Assembly: GCA_919901745.1 (NCBI GenBank)
Contig: CAKKPP010000005.1
Location: 33,850-97,849 of the forward strand
DNA length: 64,000 nucleotides
Reading direction: 5' to 3'
From: Chloroflexota bacterium
GTDB taxonomy: Bacteria; Chloroflexota; Limnocylindria; Limnocylindrales; CSP1-4
The notes below the pieces were generated by a model. It was not told the DNA's origin, searched no databases, and saw only the letters and a program-made list of their open reading frames with translations. Every line of letters starts with the position of its first letter. Within the stretch, counting starts at the first letter, position 1. The position numbers and the translations under genes are program-made. Below are positions 48,106-57,716 of the stretch, piece by piece.

Positions 48106-49419
48106 TCATCCCCGCGCCGGAGCGTGCCCGAGGGTTCGCAGCTGTCGCCCGCCCACAACGAGTCCGACGACAAGAACGACGGCGATAACACCCACGACCA
48201 CGAAGAACGGGTAGCGGATGTCGATCGCGGCCAGGAATCCAGCGAGGAGCGATGCCAGGATGGAGCCGAGCGTCCCGGCGGCGCCGTAGATCCCCTGGGC
48301 CGTGGACGATCGTCCATGCGGACTGCCCGCGGCGACAACCGCGAAGATCGCCGGGCTCGACACCGCGATGCCCAGGGCCTCCATGCCGACGACCGGCACC
48401 GCCAGGATCGGGGTGGCGAGGAGAGGGTAGATGAAGCTGGCGGCGCCGATCGCCAGCATCCCGACGACGATGAACAGGTATCCGCCACGCTTGTCGACGA
48501 CCCGTCCGGCAACCGGCGAGGCGAGCAGGACCACCCCACCGAAGATCCCGAACGTCAGACCCACGAGATCCAGCCCACCGCCGCGAGAGGTCAGAAACAG
48601 GGTCCAGATCACCTCGTAGACCCCACCCGAGAAGAATCCACCGAAGTTCAGGATCAATGCAGCGATCAACATCCGGTTGAACAGGCTCAGCGGGCCTCTC
48701 GGCTGTCCGGCAGGTTCGGCCCGCAGGTCCCTGTCGGTCGCCGCGTCAGACTCCACGCGTTGCCCCCGTCCGGGGAACTCCGTCACGGACGTGACCGGGA
48801 CGCCGGAGACCCGAGCATGGTGCGGCCGCTCGGCCATGCGCAGGGCGATCGTGATCGCGGCGACCAGGCTGGCGACGGCACTGAACACGAAGACGAACTC
48901 GACACCCCCGAAGAGCGCCGCACCGAACCCACCGATGGCGGGCCCGAACAGCAGGCCACCCATCTGCGACGCTCCGTACAGCCCGAAGGCCTCTCCTCGG
49001 CGTTCGGGCGGGGTCGCGTCGGCCAGATAGCCGCGCGCCGCGGGATCGTAGATGGCCGTTCCAAGACCGGCCACCGCGCGAAGGATCAGGAACGGAACCG
49101 CCCCGACGAAGACGAGCGACAGTCCCACCCCAGCTCCGGACACGAGGAGGCCCGTGACCAGGAGGGGCACACGCCGCGTCCGATCGGCAAGCACCCCGAA
49201 GACCGGCTCCGTGAACAACCGCGCCGCCGGCCATGCTGCGACGACCACGCCCAGAAGCGCCAGGTCGACGCCGTTCTCCGTGAAGTAGATCGGCATGACC
49301 GGAAGGAGCGCGCCGAACCCGACATACAGGACGAATTCGGCCCCGAACAGCGGCAGGAGCGCGGACCAACGATCGAGCCAGGCGGCAACGCGCGTCGATC
49401 GGGGACGTCGATTGGCCAT
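48106..49419 (-). CDS. MFS transporter
   Basis: 437 residues with 12 helices, split by a hydrophilic loop (about 205-235). The MFS signature GVLADRTRRVPLLVTGLLVSG (about 70-90) is in the loop between helices 2 and 3, with the matching PVAGRVVDKRGGYLFIV in the second half. PAARGYLADATPPERRGEAFGLYGASQMGG is typical of drug-efflux members. The substrate is unknown. A TAGGAT box lies nine bases before the ATG. Confidence 0.92.
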   Translation of the reverse strand: MANRRPRSTRVAAWLDRWSALLPLFGAEFVLYVGFGALLPVMPIYFTENGVDLALLGVVVAAWPAARLFTEPVFGVLADRTRRVPLLVTGLLVSGAGVGLSLVFVGAVPFLILRAVAGLGTAIYDPAARGYLADATPPERRGEAFGLYGASQMGGLLFGPAIGGFGAALFGGVEFVFVFSAVASLVAAITIALRMAERPHHARVSGVPVTSVTEFPGRGQRVESDAATDRDLRAEPAGQPRGPLSLFNRMLIAALILNFGGFFSGGVYEVIWTLFLTSRGGGLDLVGLTFGIFGGVVLLASPVAGRVVDKRGGYLFIVVGMLAIGAASFIYPLLATPILAVPVVGMEALGIAVSSPAIFAVVAAGSPHGRSSTAQGIYGAAGTLGSILASLLAGFLAAIDIRYPFFVVVGVIAVVLVVGLVVGGRQLRTLGHAPARG

Positions 49420-49428
49420 GGAGAACGC

Positions 49429-49434
49429 ATCCTA
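49429..49434 (-). promoter_or_regulatory. Candidate -10 box before the MFS gene
   Basis: TAGGAT on the minus strand, nine bases before the ATG at 49419. Confidence 0.4.
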
Positions 49435-49511
49435 GCCGAGCCGCTCGTTGACACCGCCGACCGGTGCGTTTCGCGGGACAGGCGGGACACGGGGTCGCCC
49501 GAGCGGGTGCC

Positions 49512-52319
49512 TCAGCCGGTCGTCTGCAGCCCCGCCGCGATCCCGCTGACCGTGAGGTGGACGACGTCGCGCAGGGCGGCTCGAGCCGTGTCGTCGGTCG
49601 CGTCCGAGCGCAGTGCCGCCAGGCTTGCGACCTGGATCTCGGACAGCGCGTCCACATACGGATTCCGAACGGCGATCGCGCGCTGGATCGCCGGCAGCCC
49701 GTCCAGCAGGTTGGACCGCCCGGTGATCCGCAGGACCACGTCCACCGATCGGTCGTATTCAGCCGTGATCGCTGCCCAGCGGGCGTCGTCGCCCGGGGCG
49801 GCGGCCAGTGTCGCGTAGCGGGCCGCGACCATCATGTCGGCGCGGGCCAGGCTGAACTCACTGTTGTCGATGACGGCGGTCAGAAATGGCCACTGTTCAT
49901 ACAGGTGGGCCAGCTGCTCGATGACCTCGGTGCCGCGCTCCTCGATCATGCCTGCCACCGCAGTCCCGAGGCCGTACCAGCCCGGCAGGTCGATTCGCGC
50001 CTGCGACCAGGCGAAGACCCACGGGATGGCGCGCAGGTCGTCGATGGCCGGTGGGTCGCGCCGGCGATCATCGGCGCCTCCCGCGGAACCGCCCACCCGT
50101 GGGCGCGCTGCGGGTCGGGAACCGAATCGGAGCCCGGCGAGTTCGTCGATCGGCGTGATGCGGCGAAAGAACCCGGCAAAGCCCGCGTCGTCGTAGACGA
50201 GCGCTCGATAGGCCAATCGCGCACGGTCGGCAAGGCCCTCGAGCAGCGCCTCGCGGCCATCTTCGATTCGTGATCCCGTGGCCAGATCGCGAACCGTCGC
50301 GACGAGGACGGCGCCCGTCACTCGTTCGAGGTGACGCCGGGCGAGTGCCGGATCGGCGTAGTGGGCGGTGATGACCTCACCCTGTTCGGTCACCTTGAGC
50401 CGTCCCGCAATCGATCCGGGAGCCTGTCCCAGCACCGCTCGGTCGGTACGGCCCCCGCCCCGCCCGATCCCACCGCCGCGCCCGTGGAAGAGCGTCAGCT
50501 CCACGCCCCGCCGCCGCGCCACCTCGACGAGCGCCGCCTGGGCTCGGTGCAGCAGCCAGTTGGCGGCGAGATAGCCGGATTCCTTGTTCGAGTCGGAGTA
50601 GCCCAACATCACCTCCTGGCGATCGTTCCGGGTCGCGAGATGCGCCCGGTAGGCCGGGTCGGTGAGGAGATCGTCGAGGATCGAACCCGCGGCCTCGAGC
50701 GCTGCCGCCGACTCGAAGAGCGGAACCACGTCCAGGCGCGCGGAGGACGCGGGAGCGGCATGCTCGGCCAGCTGGAGCACTCGAAGGACGTCGTTCGGCT
50801 CGACCGTGAAGCTGATGACATAGCGCTCGATCGCGCCCGCCCCGAACCGTTCCTGCAGCTCCGGGATGACCCTGAGCGTGGCCAGGACCTCATCGAGCGT
50901 CACGCCGGGGGCAACCTCGGTTCCCCCCGGCGCAGCAGCCTCGAGGGCGGCAACTGCCGCTCGGTGCACGGCCTCGTGTTGCCGAATCTCCATCGCTGCG
51001 AGGTGAAAGCCGAACGTTGCCACCTGCCAGCGGAGGTCCTGGACCTCGCCCCACGCCACGCGAGCGAGGCCGTCCCCGACGAGAGCGTCGGCAAGCTCGG
51101 ATAGCTCCACGGCAAAGGTCCCGGACGAGCGATAGGCGCCAGACCTCGGTCCGCGGGCATCGGTCAGGACGGCCCTCGTTCGGCGCAGGCGCTCGGCGAT
51201 GAAGCCGAGGCGCTGCCGGTACGGTTCGTCGGGATAGCGGCGATGCAGTTGTCGGGCGAGGTCGGGCAACTCCGCGGCGTCGACCCGAAGCCGTTCAGCA
51301 AGCGTAGCCGCGACGTCGGTCGGAGCGACCTGGGCCGCGATCGTCTGCTGGAGGCGAACGGCCACCGCCTCATAGCCGCGGACGACGTGGTCCGCCTGGA
51401 TCCGCAGCGCGTGCGCGGTCAGGGCCGCCGTGACCGCGGGGTTTCCGTCGCGGTCAGCGCCGATCCAGGTTCCCCAGGTGACGAACGCCTTCACCCGTGC
51501 CGGTTGTGGCGGGTCCGGACGAATTCGGCCGGTGGCCCCGATCGACCCCTGCCGCCCGGCAGCCAGTCCATCCTCGAGCGCCCGATACAGGCCGGGGACC
51601 AGGCGGAACAGCGTGGCGTCAAAGAACGCGAGCGCCGCGCGCACCTCGTCGAGCGGGGTGGGCGCAACCGACCGATGGTCGGCGGTCCGCCACAGAAGGG
51701 TGATCTCCTCGCGCAGGTGGCGCCGGATCTCGCGGTCCTCGTCGGGTGTCAGGCGGGGATCGTCGAGGCGGGCGAGGTGTCCGGCCACACGGCGGAGGGC
51801 GAGCAACTGGGTCCTTCGGCGCGCCTCCGTCGGATGCGCCGTCAGGACCGGATGGATCCTCAGGCGCTCGACGACGCCCGTGATCCTGTCTTCGTCCACG
51901 GTGCCACGGAGGCCGGCCGCGATGCCGGCCAGCGAATCAGGGAGGAGCCGCGTGCCGGCCCGTCGTTGTCGTCTGGCCCGCAGGCGCACCCGGTGACGCT
52001 CCTCGGCCAGGTTGACCAGCTGGAAGTAGAGGGCGAACGAACGGGCCACGGACCCGGCCCGGGCGACCTCGAGGCCGCCGAGCTCGTGCTCGAGATCCTC
52101 GCGCTGGGCACGATCTCCGGCGCGGGCGGCAATCGCCCGTCGCCGGCTCCGTTCCACGAGCCGAAAGAGGTCGATTCCCTCCTGTTCAGCGATGATCTGC
52201 CCGAGGAGGGCGCCCAGGAGCTTGATCTCGCGCCCGAGCGGGTCACGCGCCCGGCCGCCGCCCGCAAGGCCGGGCTCGGCGCGGATCGCCGCATCGACGC
52301 GGACGCTCGAGGGCGTCAT
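49512..52319 (-). CDS. ppc: Phosphoenolpyruvate carboxylase
   Basis: 935 residues from the ATG at 52319 (GTG 52334 possible). It makes oxaloacetate from PEP and bicarbonate, refilling the TCA cycle. Catalytic motifs are VLTAHPTEARRR (about 160), LGYSDSNKESGYLAANW (about 570) and FHGRGGGIGRGGG (about 605). The C-terminus is QTTG where most family members end QNTG; the terminal Gly needed for activity is kept. It is divergent from the histidine kinase gene with only 41 bases between starts, so the promoters overlap. Confidence 0.96.
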   Translation of the reverse strand: MTPSSVRVDAAIRAEPGLAGGGRARDPLGREIKLLGALLGQIIAEQEGIDLFRLVERSRRRAIAARAGDRAQREDLEHELGGLEVARAGSVARSFALYFQLVNLAEERHRVRLRARRQRRAGTRLLPDSLAGIAAGLRGTVDEDRITGVVERLRIHPVLTAHPTEARRRTQLLALRRVAGHLARLDDPRLTPDEDREIRRHLREEITLLWRTADHRSVAPTPLDEVRAALAFFDATLFRLVPGLYRALEDGLAAGRQGSIGATGRIRPDPPQPARVKAFVTWGTWIGADRDGNPAVTAALTAHALRIQADHVVRGYEAVAVRLQQTIAAQVAPTDVAATLAERLRVDAAELPDLARQLHRRYPDEPYRQRLGFIAERLRRTRAVLTDARGPRSGAYRSSGTFAVELSELADALVGDGLARVAWGEVQDLRWQVATFGFHLAAMEIRQHEAVHRAAVAALEAAAPGGTEVAPGVTLDEVLATLRVIPELQERFGAGAIERYVISFTVEPNDVLRVLQLAEHAAPASSARLDVVPLFESAAALEAAGSILDDLLTDPAYRAHLATRNDRQEVMLGYSDSNKESGYLAANWLLHRAQAALVEVARRRGVELTLFHGRGGGIGRGGGRTDRAVLGQAPGSIAGRLKVTEQGEVITAHYADPALARRHLERVTGAVLVATVRDLATGSRIEDGREALLEGLADRARLAYRALVYDDAGFAGFFRRITPIDELAGLRFGSRPAARPRVGGSAGGADDRRRDPPAIDDLRAIPWVFAWSQARIDLPGWYGLGTAVAGMIEERGTEVIEQLAHLYEQWPFLTAVIDNSEFSLARADMMVAARYATLAAAPGDDARWAAITAEYDRSVDVVLRITGRSNLLDGLPAIQRAIAVRNPYVDALSEIQVASLAALRSDATDDTARAALRDVVHLTVSGIAAGLQTTG

Positions 52320-52348
52320 CGATCGACGCGCCACAGCGGCGATGTTTG

Positions 52349-52354
52349 TATCGT
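52349..52354 (+). promoter_or_regulatory. Candidate -10 box, leaderless start of the histidine kinase gene
   Basis: TATCGT, six bases (GGCGAG) before the ATG at 52361. The GGCGAG could alternatively act as a weak ribosome binding site. Confidence 0.45.
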
Positions 52355-52360
52355 GGCGAG

Positions 52361-53629
52361 ATGACCGAGCCAGCGACGGCGAACACCGGCGAATCGCAAC
52401 TGGCGCAACTGCGCTTCCTTCATCGTGTCGCCCGGTTGGCCACGACCGCCCAGACCTGGGACGAGCTGCTCGAGACGGTGGTCGACGAGACCCGCGACGC
52501 GCTGCACGCCGACGTGTCGTCGCTGTACCTGCTCGATCGAGACGGAGCGTACCTCACCCTCGCCGCCACGAACGGCCTCGATCGCTACCAGATCGGCCGG
52601 GCCCGCGTACCGTTCGGCGAGGGCGTCACCGGGCGTGTCGCGGCCGCGCGCGAACCGCTGGTCATTCCCGACGTGCCCGGCGACACCCGTTTCCTGTGGG
52701 TCCGCGGCATCGACCAGAAGCGGTTCATCGCCGCGATGCTGTCCGTGCCTCTGGTCTGGGCCGACACGACCGTCGGAGTTCTGAACATCCAGACCGAGCA
52801 GCACCGAACGTTCAGCCCGGAGGACGTTGCCCAGCTGGGAGCCATCGCCGATCTCCTGGCCGGAATCGTCGAAAAGGGTCGGCAACAGCGCGAGGCGGAA
52901 GCGCGGGCCGCCGAACTGAAGGCGATCGATGGAGCGCGCGCCGAGCTGATCGCGATGGTGACGCACGAGCTGCGCACGCCGCTTGCCGTCGTGCGCGCCT
53001 ACGCGGACCTGCTGGCGAACGAACCGTCCCTCGATGGGCGCGAATCGCGCGACGTGGAGCGGCGGGAGCAGAGGGCCGAGTGGTACCGCGCGGCCATGAC
53101 CCAGATCGAGCGCCTCGATCGACTGGTGGACTCGATCCTGGCATCGGTTCGGATTGTTCCCGACCAGGCCGCCGCCGCAGAACCGACCGATGTCGGAGAA
53201 GTCGCCACCGAGGTGATCCGCCAGCTCGGTCCGATCCTCGACCACCACACCGTCCGCGTCGGGTCGTCGTCGCGCCTGTTCGCCCTTGCCGACCCGCCCC
53301 GCCTCCGCCAGGTGATCGAACACCTGCTCGAGAACGCGGTGAAGTACGCGCCTCCAGCGACCACGATCGCGCTCGACTGGGCGCTCGTCGAGGGGATCGT
53401 CCGGCTGGGCGTGACCGACGAGGGCCCGGGAATCCCCGAGGAGTGGCGCGAGCGAATCTTCGAGCCGTATGCGCGTCGCGATACGAAAACCGCGCGCGGG
53501 TCCGGCATCGGGCTGTACGCTGCCAAGCGGCTGGTCGAGTCGATGGGTGGACAGCTCTGGTGCCAGCCTGCCGAGGGCCATCCCGGAGCGCGGTTCGTGG
53601 TTGCGCTGCCGGCTGCGGTGGCGGTGTAG
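52361..53629 (+). CDS. GAF-domain sensor histidine kinase
   Basis: 422 residues from the ATG at 52361. A GAF domain (about 25-175: LHADVSSLYLLDRDGAYLTLAATNGL, VPFGEGVTGRVAAAREPLVIPDV) lies before the dimerisation helix with phospho-His in AMVTHELRTPLAVVRAY (about 201). The ATPase domain has LENAVKYAP (N box), VTDEGPGIPEEWRERIFEPY (G1) and GSGIGLYAAKRLVESMGG (G2). No membrane helix, so it is a cytoplasmic sensor of a small ligand or redox state. The response regulator follows 42 bases later. Confidence 0.93.
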   Translation: MTEPATANTGESQLAQLRFLHRVARLATTAQTWDELLETVVDETRDALHADVSSLYLLDRDGAYLTLAATNGLDRYQIGRARVPFGEGVTGRVAAAREPLVIPDVPGDTRFLWVRGIDQKRFIAAMLSVPLVWADTTVGVLNIQTEQHRTFSPEDVAQLGAIADLLAGIVEKGRQQREAEARAAELKAIDGARAELIAMVTHELRTPLAVVRAYADLLANEPSLDGRESRDVERREQRAEWYRAAMTQIERLDRLVDSILASVRIVPDQAAAAEPTDVGEVATEVIRQLGPILDHHTVRVGSSSRLFALADPPRLRQVIEHLLENAVKYAPPATTIALDWALVEGIVRLGVTDEGPGIPEEWRERIFEPYARRDTKTARGSGIGLYAAKRLVESMGGQLWCQPAEGHPGARFVVALPAAVAV

Positions 53630-53671
53630 GGAGAGCGGAGTGGCGAAACGTGTGGATCGGGTGGACCGAAG

Positions 53672-54367
53672 GTGAGCGGACGGGCGCTGCGCATCCTCGT
53701 CGTCGACGACGATCCGGCGATGGTCGGAGCGATCACCGCCCTCGTCGGAACCGAGGGGCACCAGGTGATCACCGCGTACGACGGCCTCACGGCCGTGCGA
53801 CGTTTCCGCGAGGAAGCTCCGGACATCGTCCTGCTGGACCTGGCGATGCCCGGACCCGACGGGTTCACCGTCGCGGGCCAGATGCGCGCCATCTCCCCCA
53901 TCCCGATCGTCGTCGTGTCGGGCGAGAGCAGCGAGGAGGCGAAGGTCAAGGCGCTCGGCATCGGCGCCGATGACTACCTGGTCAAGCCATTCGGCCGGGC
54001 CGAGTTGCTTGCCCGAATCGCCGCCGTCATGCGCCGCGTCGACCGCTCGACGATCGGCGTCGGGGCGGGACCGCTGGCGTTTGGCTCGCTCAGCATGGAG
54101 CCCAATCGGCACGAGGTGGACGTCGCCGGCCGGTTGTTGACGCTGACCCCGACGGAGTATCGCCTGCTCGAAGCCCTGGTCCGGGCGAACGGCGATCTCG
54201 TCCCCCACCTGCTGCTGGCCCGAGCGGGCTGGCCCGCCGAGGCCGATCCCGACCTGCTCTGGCTCAAGCCCCATCTGGCGCGCCTCCGGGCCAAGGTTGC
54301 GGCGCACGGCGGGCCCCGCGTCGCCGCGGTTCGTGGCGTCGGCTACCGGGTCGAACCGGAGAGCTGA
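53672..54367 (+). CDS. OmpR-type response regulator
   Basis: 231 residues, GTG start. The receiver has acidic VVDDDPAM, phospho-Asp in DIVLLDLAMPGPDGF (about 52), Thr/Ser VVSGES and Lys in DDYLVKPFGRAEL. The winged-helix DNA-binding domain covers about 135-231 (LTLTPTEYRLLEALVRANGDLV, LWLKPHLARLRAKV, VRGVGYRVEPE). It is the partner of the GAF kinase just upstream. Confidence 0.95.
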   Translation: MSGRALRILVVDDDPAMVGAITALVGTEGHQVITAYDGLTAVRRFREEAPDIVLLDLAMPGPDGFTVAGQMRAISPIPIVVVSGESSEEAKVKALGIGADDYLVKPFGRAELLARIAAVMRRVDRSTIGVGAGPLAFGSLSMEPNRHEVDVAGRLLTLTPTEYRLLEALVRANGDLVPHLLLARAGWPAEADPDLLWLKPHLARLRAKVAAHGGPRVAAVRGVGYRVEPES

Positions 54368-54446
54368 CCCAGAGTCGGCACGTCGCGCCGAAGTGGCGCC
54401 CGGCCGGCGGGCACGGCAGGGCCGGCTACCGTGGCGAGCCCGTCAG

Positions 54447-54677
54447 TCAGGCCAGGACTGCGAGGGGCACGCCGCGCCGATCGTGCGCGGCCTCGGAGCA
54501 GTCGATTCGACAGCCGCGCGCGTCGCGGCCCCCGAGCGGAGCGAAGTGGTACCAGGCGTCGCTCGATCCGTCGTTCTCGGGGCGAAGCCGGCAGCCGCAC
54601 TGCGCACAGGTCACGAGCGTGACTCGACCGCCCGAAGCGGGGGTTTCGCGGCCGAACCGTTCTTCGTGGAAGTCCAT
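54447..54677 (-). CDS. Small cysteine-rich, probably zinc-binding protein
   Basis: 76 residues from the ATG at 54677 with GAGGGG six bases upstream. The core is VTLVTCAQCGCRLRPEND, then AWYHFAPLGGRDARGCRIDC: five cysteines and nearby histidines that suit one zinc site. I do not recognise the family. The gene lies between two two-component systems on the opposite strand; an unusually good ribosome binding site and clear codon pattern argue that it is real. Confidence 0.6.
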   Translation of the reverse strand: MDFHEERFGRETPASGGRVTLVTCAQCGCRLRPENDGSSDAWYHFAPLGGRDARGCRIDCSEAAHDRRGVPLAVLA

Positions 54678-55010
54678 GAAATCCCCTCGTCGGATCTGGG
54701 CGCGTCGTCTACTGCCCCGTGCGTAACGGACGGTACGGCCTTCGTCGGCGCGGGTCGTCCCCACGCCGGTCACGTTCAGGTTGCGATCGGGTTGCGATGC
54801 CGGGAGCGGCGCAGTGATCAGGTCCATGTCCGACGGCTGGCGGAGATCGGGATGGCGTCGCCGTGCGTCGCGACAGGTGGCCTGCCGGAACGGGCCGGTC
54901 AGCACGTTGCCCCGCGAGCTTGCCGCAAGGACAGTAAGGCCCGCAGATCCGCGCAAGCCTGCCGGTCGAGACATCTTCGTCCGGCTGCGCGACCCAGTCC
55001 AGCAGGTTTC
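54678..55010. other. 333-bp stretch between the zinc protein and a divergent kinase gene
   Basis: No gene is supported: the kinase frame is open across it, but the encoded residues (Arg/Ala-rich) show no domain. Short direct repeats of TTGCGAT lie near 54781-54797. I see no clear promoter, riboswitch or terminator. Confidence 0.45.
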
Positions 55011-56876
55011 ATGGGCCGACTCCGTCACCTCGGGTTGCAGAAACGGATCATGCTCTACGTCGTCGTGGGGCTCGCCGTGATGTTCGGTGCCGTCGCTGTG
55101 CTCGGCCTCGACGCCATCGACGAGGCGACCCGGCTCGTGTACCGCGAGCGGCTCAGCACGGCCCACACGACGGCGGGCATCCTTGAGCGGGACTTCGCCC
55201 GGGTTGCCGCTACCATCGAAGAGGCGCACGTCGAACTCTTCCCCAGCTCCGGCCCGCGAGTACCCGCGGGTACCGCGACCCGGCTCCTCGCCCGGTTCCA
55301 GCGTACGGGCGATGTGTACCCATTCTTCGCGATCGAAGGGGTCTGGATCCTCGATGCCACGGGTCAGCTTCTCGACGAGGCGGGCATGCCCGGAGGGCAG
55401 GCCGCCACAGCGCGGGAGATCCGTGCCCGGATCGCCAACACGCAAGCCGGCCGCCTCGCGGTGCTCCCGGCCGCAGGCTCGGCCAACGGGGCCCAGCCGT
55501 TTGCCGCGCTCGCATTGCGCATCGTCTCATCCCCGCCGACGATCGGACCCATTGTGGTCATTCACACGGTCTCGCTCAGCCGGAGCGAGCCGTGGGTGCC
55601 GGCCGACCACGGCGAACCGCGGGCGCCCGGGGCGCCCAGACCAACCACCGGGATCACCGATGAATACCATCTCGAGGTCGTCGGTCCGGATGGGATCACC
55701 CTGCTCGGGGTCGGCGCGGACGAACATCCCGGACAGCCCAGCCCGCATTTCGCCGCGATCCGCGATCTGATCGCGACCGGCTCCGCAGCGACATTGCTCC
55801 ACGATCCCGGGGGCGATGGGGGCGACGCGCCACACGTCATGGCCGCCGTCCCGCTCGGCTCCAGCCCGTTCCATGTCGTGCTCGAACAGTCGGTCGACGT
55901 GGCCCTCGCCCTCCCGAACCAGCTCCGGGACCGTCTCTTTCTCTCGATCGGGTTCGGGTTGGTCCTGATCCTCGCCGTCGCCTGGTTCACCACCCGGCGG
56001 GTGGTCAAGCCGACCGAGCAGCTGATGCGGGCCGCCGAGCGGATGGCTGGAGGTGACCTGGCGAGCCCGATCGAGGTACACGCGCAGGACGAGGTCGGCC
56101 AGCTCGCCGAGAGCCTCGAGGCGATGCGCCAGCGGCTCAACGTCGCCCAGGAGACGATCGAGCGTGCGAATCGTGAGCTCGAATCGCGCGTCGCCGACCG
56201 GACGGCGCGGCTCGGCCAGGTGCTCCGCAAGACGATCTCGGCCCAGGAGGAGGAGCGGCTTCGTCTGGCGCGCGAGCTCCACGACGAGACCGCCCAGGCC
56301 CTCGCCGCCCTCACGATCGCCCTGGACCGGACGCGCGACGACCTGGACACGAGGAGCCCCGACACCCGGGAGCGGATCCTCGAGGCCCGCTCGATCGCGG
56401 CGGGGCTCCTCGAGGAGATCCGGCGTTTGATCCTCGGCCTGCGCCCGTCGGTGCTCGACGACCTCGGCCTGGTGCCCGCGATCCGCTGGCTGTGCGAGAC
56501 GAGCCTCACCGAGCGGGGCATCGAGGTCTCGATCGAGGCCGAGCAGGCGGGCATTCGGCTTCCCGCTCACGTCGAGGTGACGCTCTTCCGGATCATCCAG
56601 GAGGCCGTCGGCAACATCGCCCGGCATGCCGGCGCGGCGCACGTTCGTCTCGGTTTGCAGGTGACCAGCGGGACGGCGCACGTCACGATCGTCGACGATG
56701 GTCGGGGCTTCGACGTCGCCCGGACAGTCGGTCCGGCCGGGTCGGATGGAAGTGTCGGCCTGGTCGGGATGCAGGAGCGTGTCGCGCTGCTCGGCGGGAC
56801 GATCGAGATCCGCTCGAGCGCCGGCGGGGGAACTCAGATCGTCGTCGATGTGCCGCTCGCGCCGGAGGTAGCCTGA
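55011..56876 (+). CDS. Membrane sensor histidine kinase, NarX/DegS type
   Basis: 621 residues from the ATG at 55011. Two membrane helices (about 12-32 and 303-323) flank an external sensor domain of about 270 residues with a dCache-like look. A HAMP domain follows (VVKPTEQLMRAAERMAGGDLASPI), a coiled coil, then HisKA_3 with phospho-His in LARELHDETAQALAALTIAL (about 423) and an ATPase domain (RIIQEAVGNIARHAGA, DDGRGFDV, GLVGMQERVALLGG). It partners the NarL-type regulator that starts on the next base after its stop. The signal is unknown. The upstream frame extension is not used. Confidence 0.93.
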   Translation: MGRLRHLGLQKRIMLYVVVGLAVMFGAVAVLGLDAIDEATRLVYRERLSTAHTTAGILERDFARVAATIEEAHVELFPSSGPRVPAGTATRLLARFQRTGDVYPFFAIEGVWILDATGQLLDEAGMPGGQAATAREIRARIANTQAGRLAVLPAAGSANGAQPFAALALRIVSSPPTIGPIVVIHTVSLSRSEPWVPADHGEPRAPGAPRPTTGITDEYHLEVVGPDGITLLGVGADEHPGQPSPHFAAIRDLIATGSAATLLHDPGGDGGDAPHVMAAVPLGSSPFHVVLEQSVDVALALPNQLRDRLFLSIGFGLVLILAVAWFTTRRVVKPTEQLMRAAERMAGGDLASPIEVHAQDEVGQLAESLEAMRQRLNVAQETIERANRELESRVADRTARLGQVLRKTISAQEEERLRLARELHDETAQALAALTIALDRTRDDLDTRSPDTRERILEARSIAAGLLEEIRRLILGLRPSVLDDLGLVPAIRWLCETSLTERGIEVSIEAEQAGIRLPAHVEVTLFRIIQEAVGNIARHAGAAHVRLGLQVTSGTAHVTIVDDGRGFDVARTVGPAGSDGSVGLVGMQERVALLGGTIEIRSSAGGGTQIVVDVPLAPEVA

Positions 56877-57527
56877 ATGACCGTTCGCGTCGTCGTCGTC
56901 GACGATCACACCCTCGTGCGCCAGGGGATCGTCGGTCTGCTCGCGAGCCAGCCGGACATCGACGTTGTTGGCCAGGCCGGCAATGCCCGGGAGGCGATGG
57001 CGCTGATCGCCTCCGTTGCACCCGATGTCGTGCTGATGGACATCGCGATGCCCGGCCAGAGCGGACTGGACGCGACCCGTGAGATCCGGGACCGCTTTCC
57101 GGCCGTCCAGGTCCTCGTCGTCACGATCCACGACCGCGAGGACTACCTGTTTCAGGCGCTCCGTGCCGGAGCTGCGGGGTACGTCCTCAAGGGCGCCGAA
57201 GTCCAGGACCTGCTGGAGGCGGTCCGCACGGTCCAGCGCGGCGAGGTCTACCTCCTCCCGAGTATTACCAAGAAACTCGTGGCCGACTACCTGCGCCGCA
57301 GCCAGGCCGGTGAGGATCGGACGACGTACGACGGGCTGACCGATCGCCAGCGGGAGATCCTCGGGCTGATCGCCCAGGGACTCACCACAAATGCGATCGC
57401 TGCCGCGCTGTTCCTGAGCCCGCACACGGTGCAGTCGCATCGCGACCACATCATGGCCAAACTGGATCTCCACTCGAAGGCCGCGCTCATCAAGTACGCC
57501 ATTGCGCACGGCCTCATCGAGCTATAG
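56877..57527 (+). CDS. NarL/LuxR-type response regulator
   Basis: 216 residues. Receiver: VVVDDHTLVRQGI, phospho-Asp in VVLMDIAMPGQSGLD (about 54), Thr in LVVTIHD, Lys in GYVLKGAEVQDL. The C-terminal LuxR helix-turn-helix is LTDRQREILGLIAQGLTTNAIA and LSPHTVQSHRDHIMAKLDL (about 150-205). Start and kinase stop are adjacent without a gap. Confidence 0.95.
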   Translation: MTVRVVVVDDHTLVRQGIVGLLASQPDIDVVGQAGNAREAMALIASVAPDVVLMDIAMPGQSGLDATREIRDRFPAVQVLVVTIHDREDYLFQALRAGAAGYVLKGAEVQDLLEAVRTVQRGEVYLLPSITKKLVADYLRRSQAGEDRTTYDGLTDRQREILGLIAQGLTTNAIAAALFLSPHTVQSHRDHIMAKLDLHSKAALIKYAIAHGLIEL

Positions 57528-57716
57528 CCCGGCCTGATATCGGCAGCCCTCGCGGTCGCCGGCCCCATCCCCTGTTCCGCCCATCCGGGAATGGGTCGTT
57601 CTGCCCAGGCACGTGACCGGCTTGGAGGGATTCCCGGTTGCCCGCCCAGGTCGCACGCTGAGCCTCAAGGCAGGCCCGACATCGGGCCACGAATGCCGAT
57701 GTCACTGAGGCCAAGC

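Noticed and set aside
54297-55010. N-terminal extension of the kinase at 55011
   Set aside because: The frame is open but encodes low-complexity Arg/Ala residues and overlaps the regulator and the small zinc gene; the family pattern begins with the first membrane helix after 55011.
54690-55010. Possible riboswitch before the NarX-type kinase
   Set aside because: Several short GC-rich inverted pieces, but none of the conserved blocks of a riboswitch class I know.
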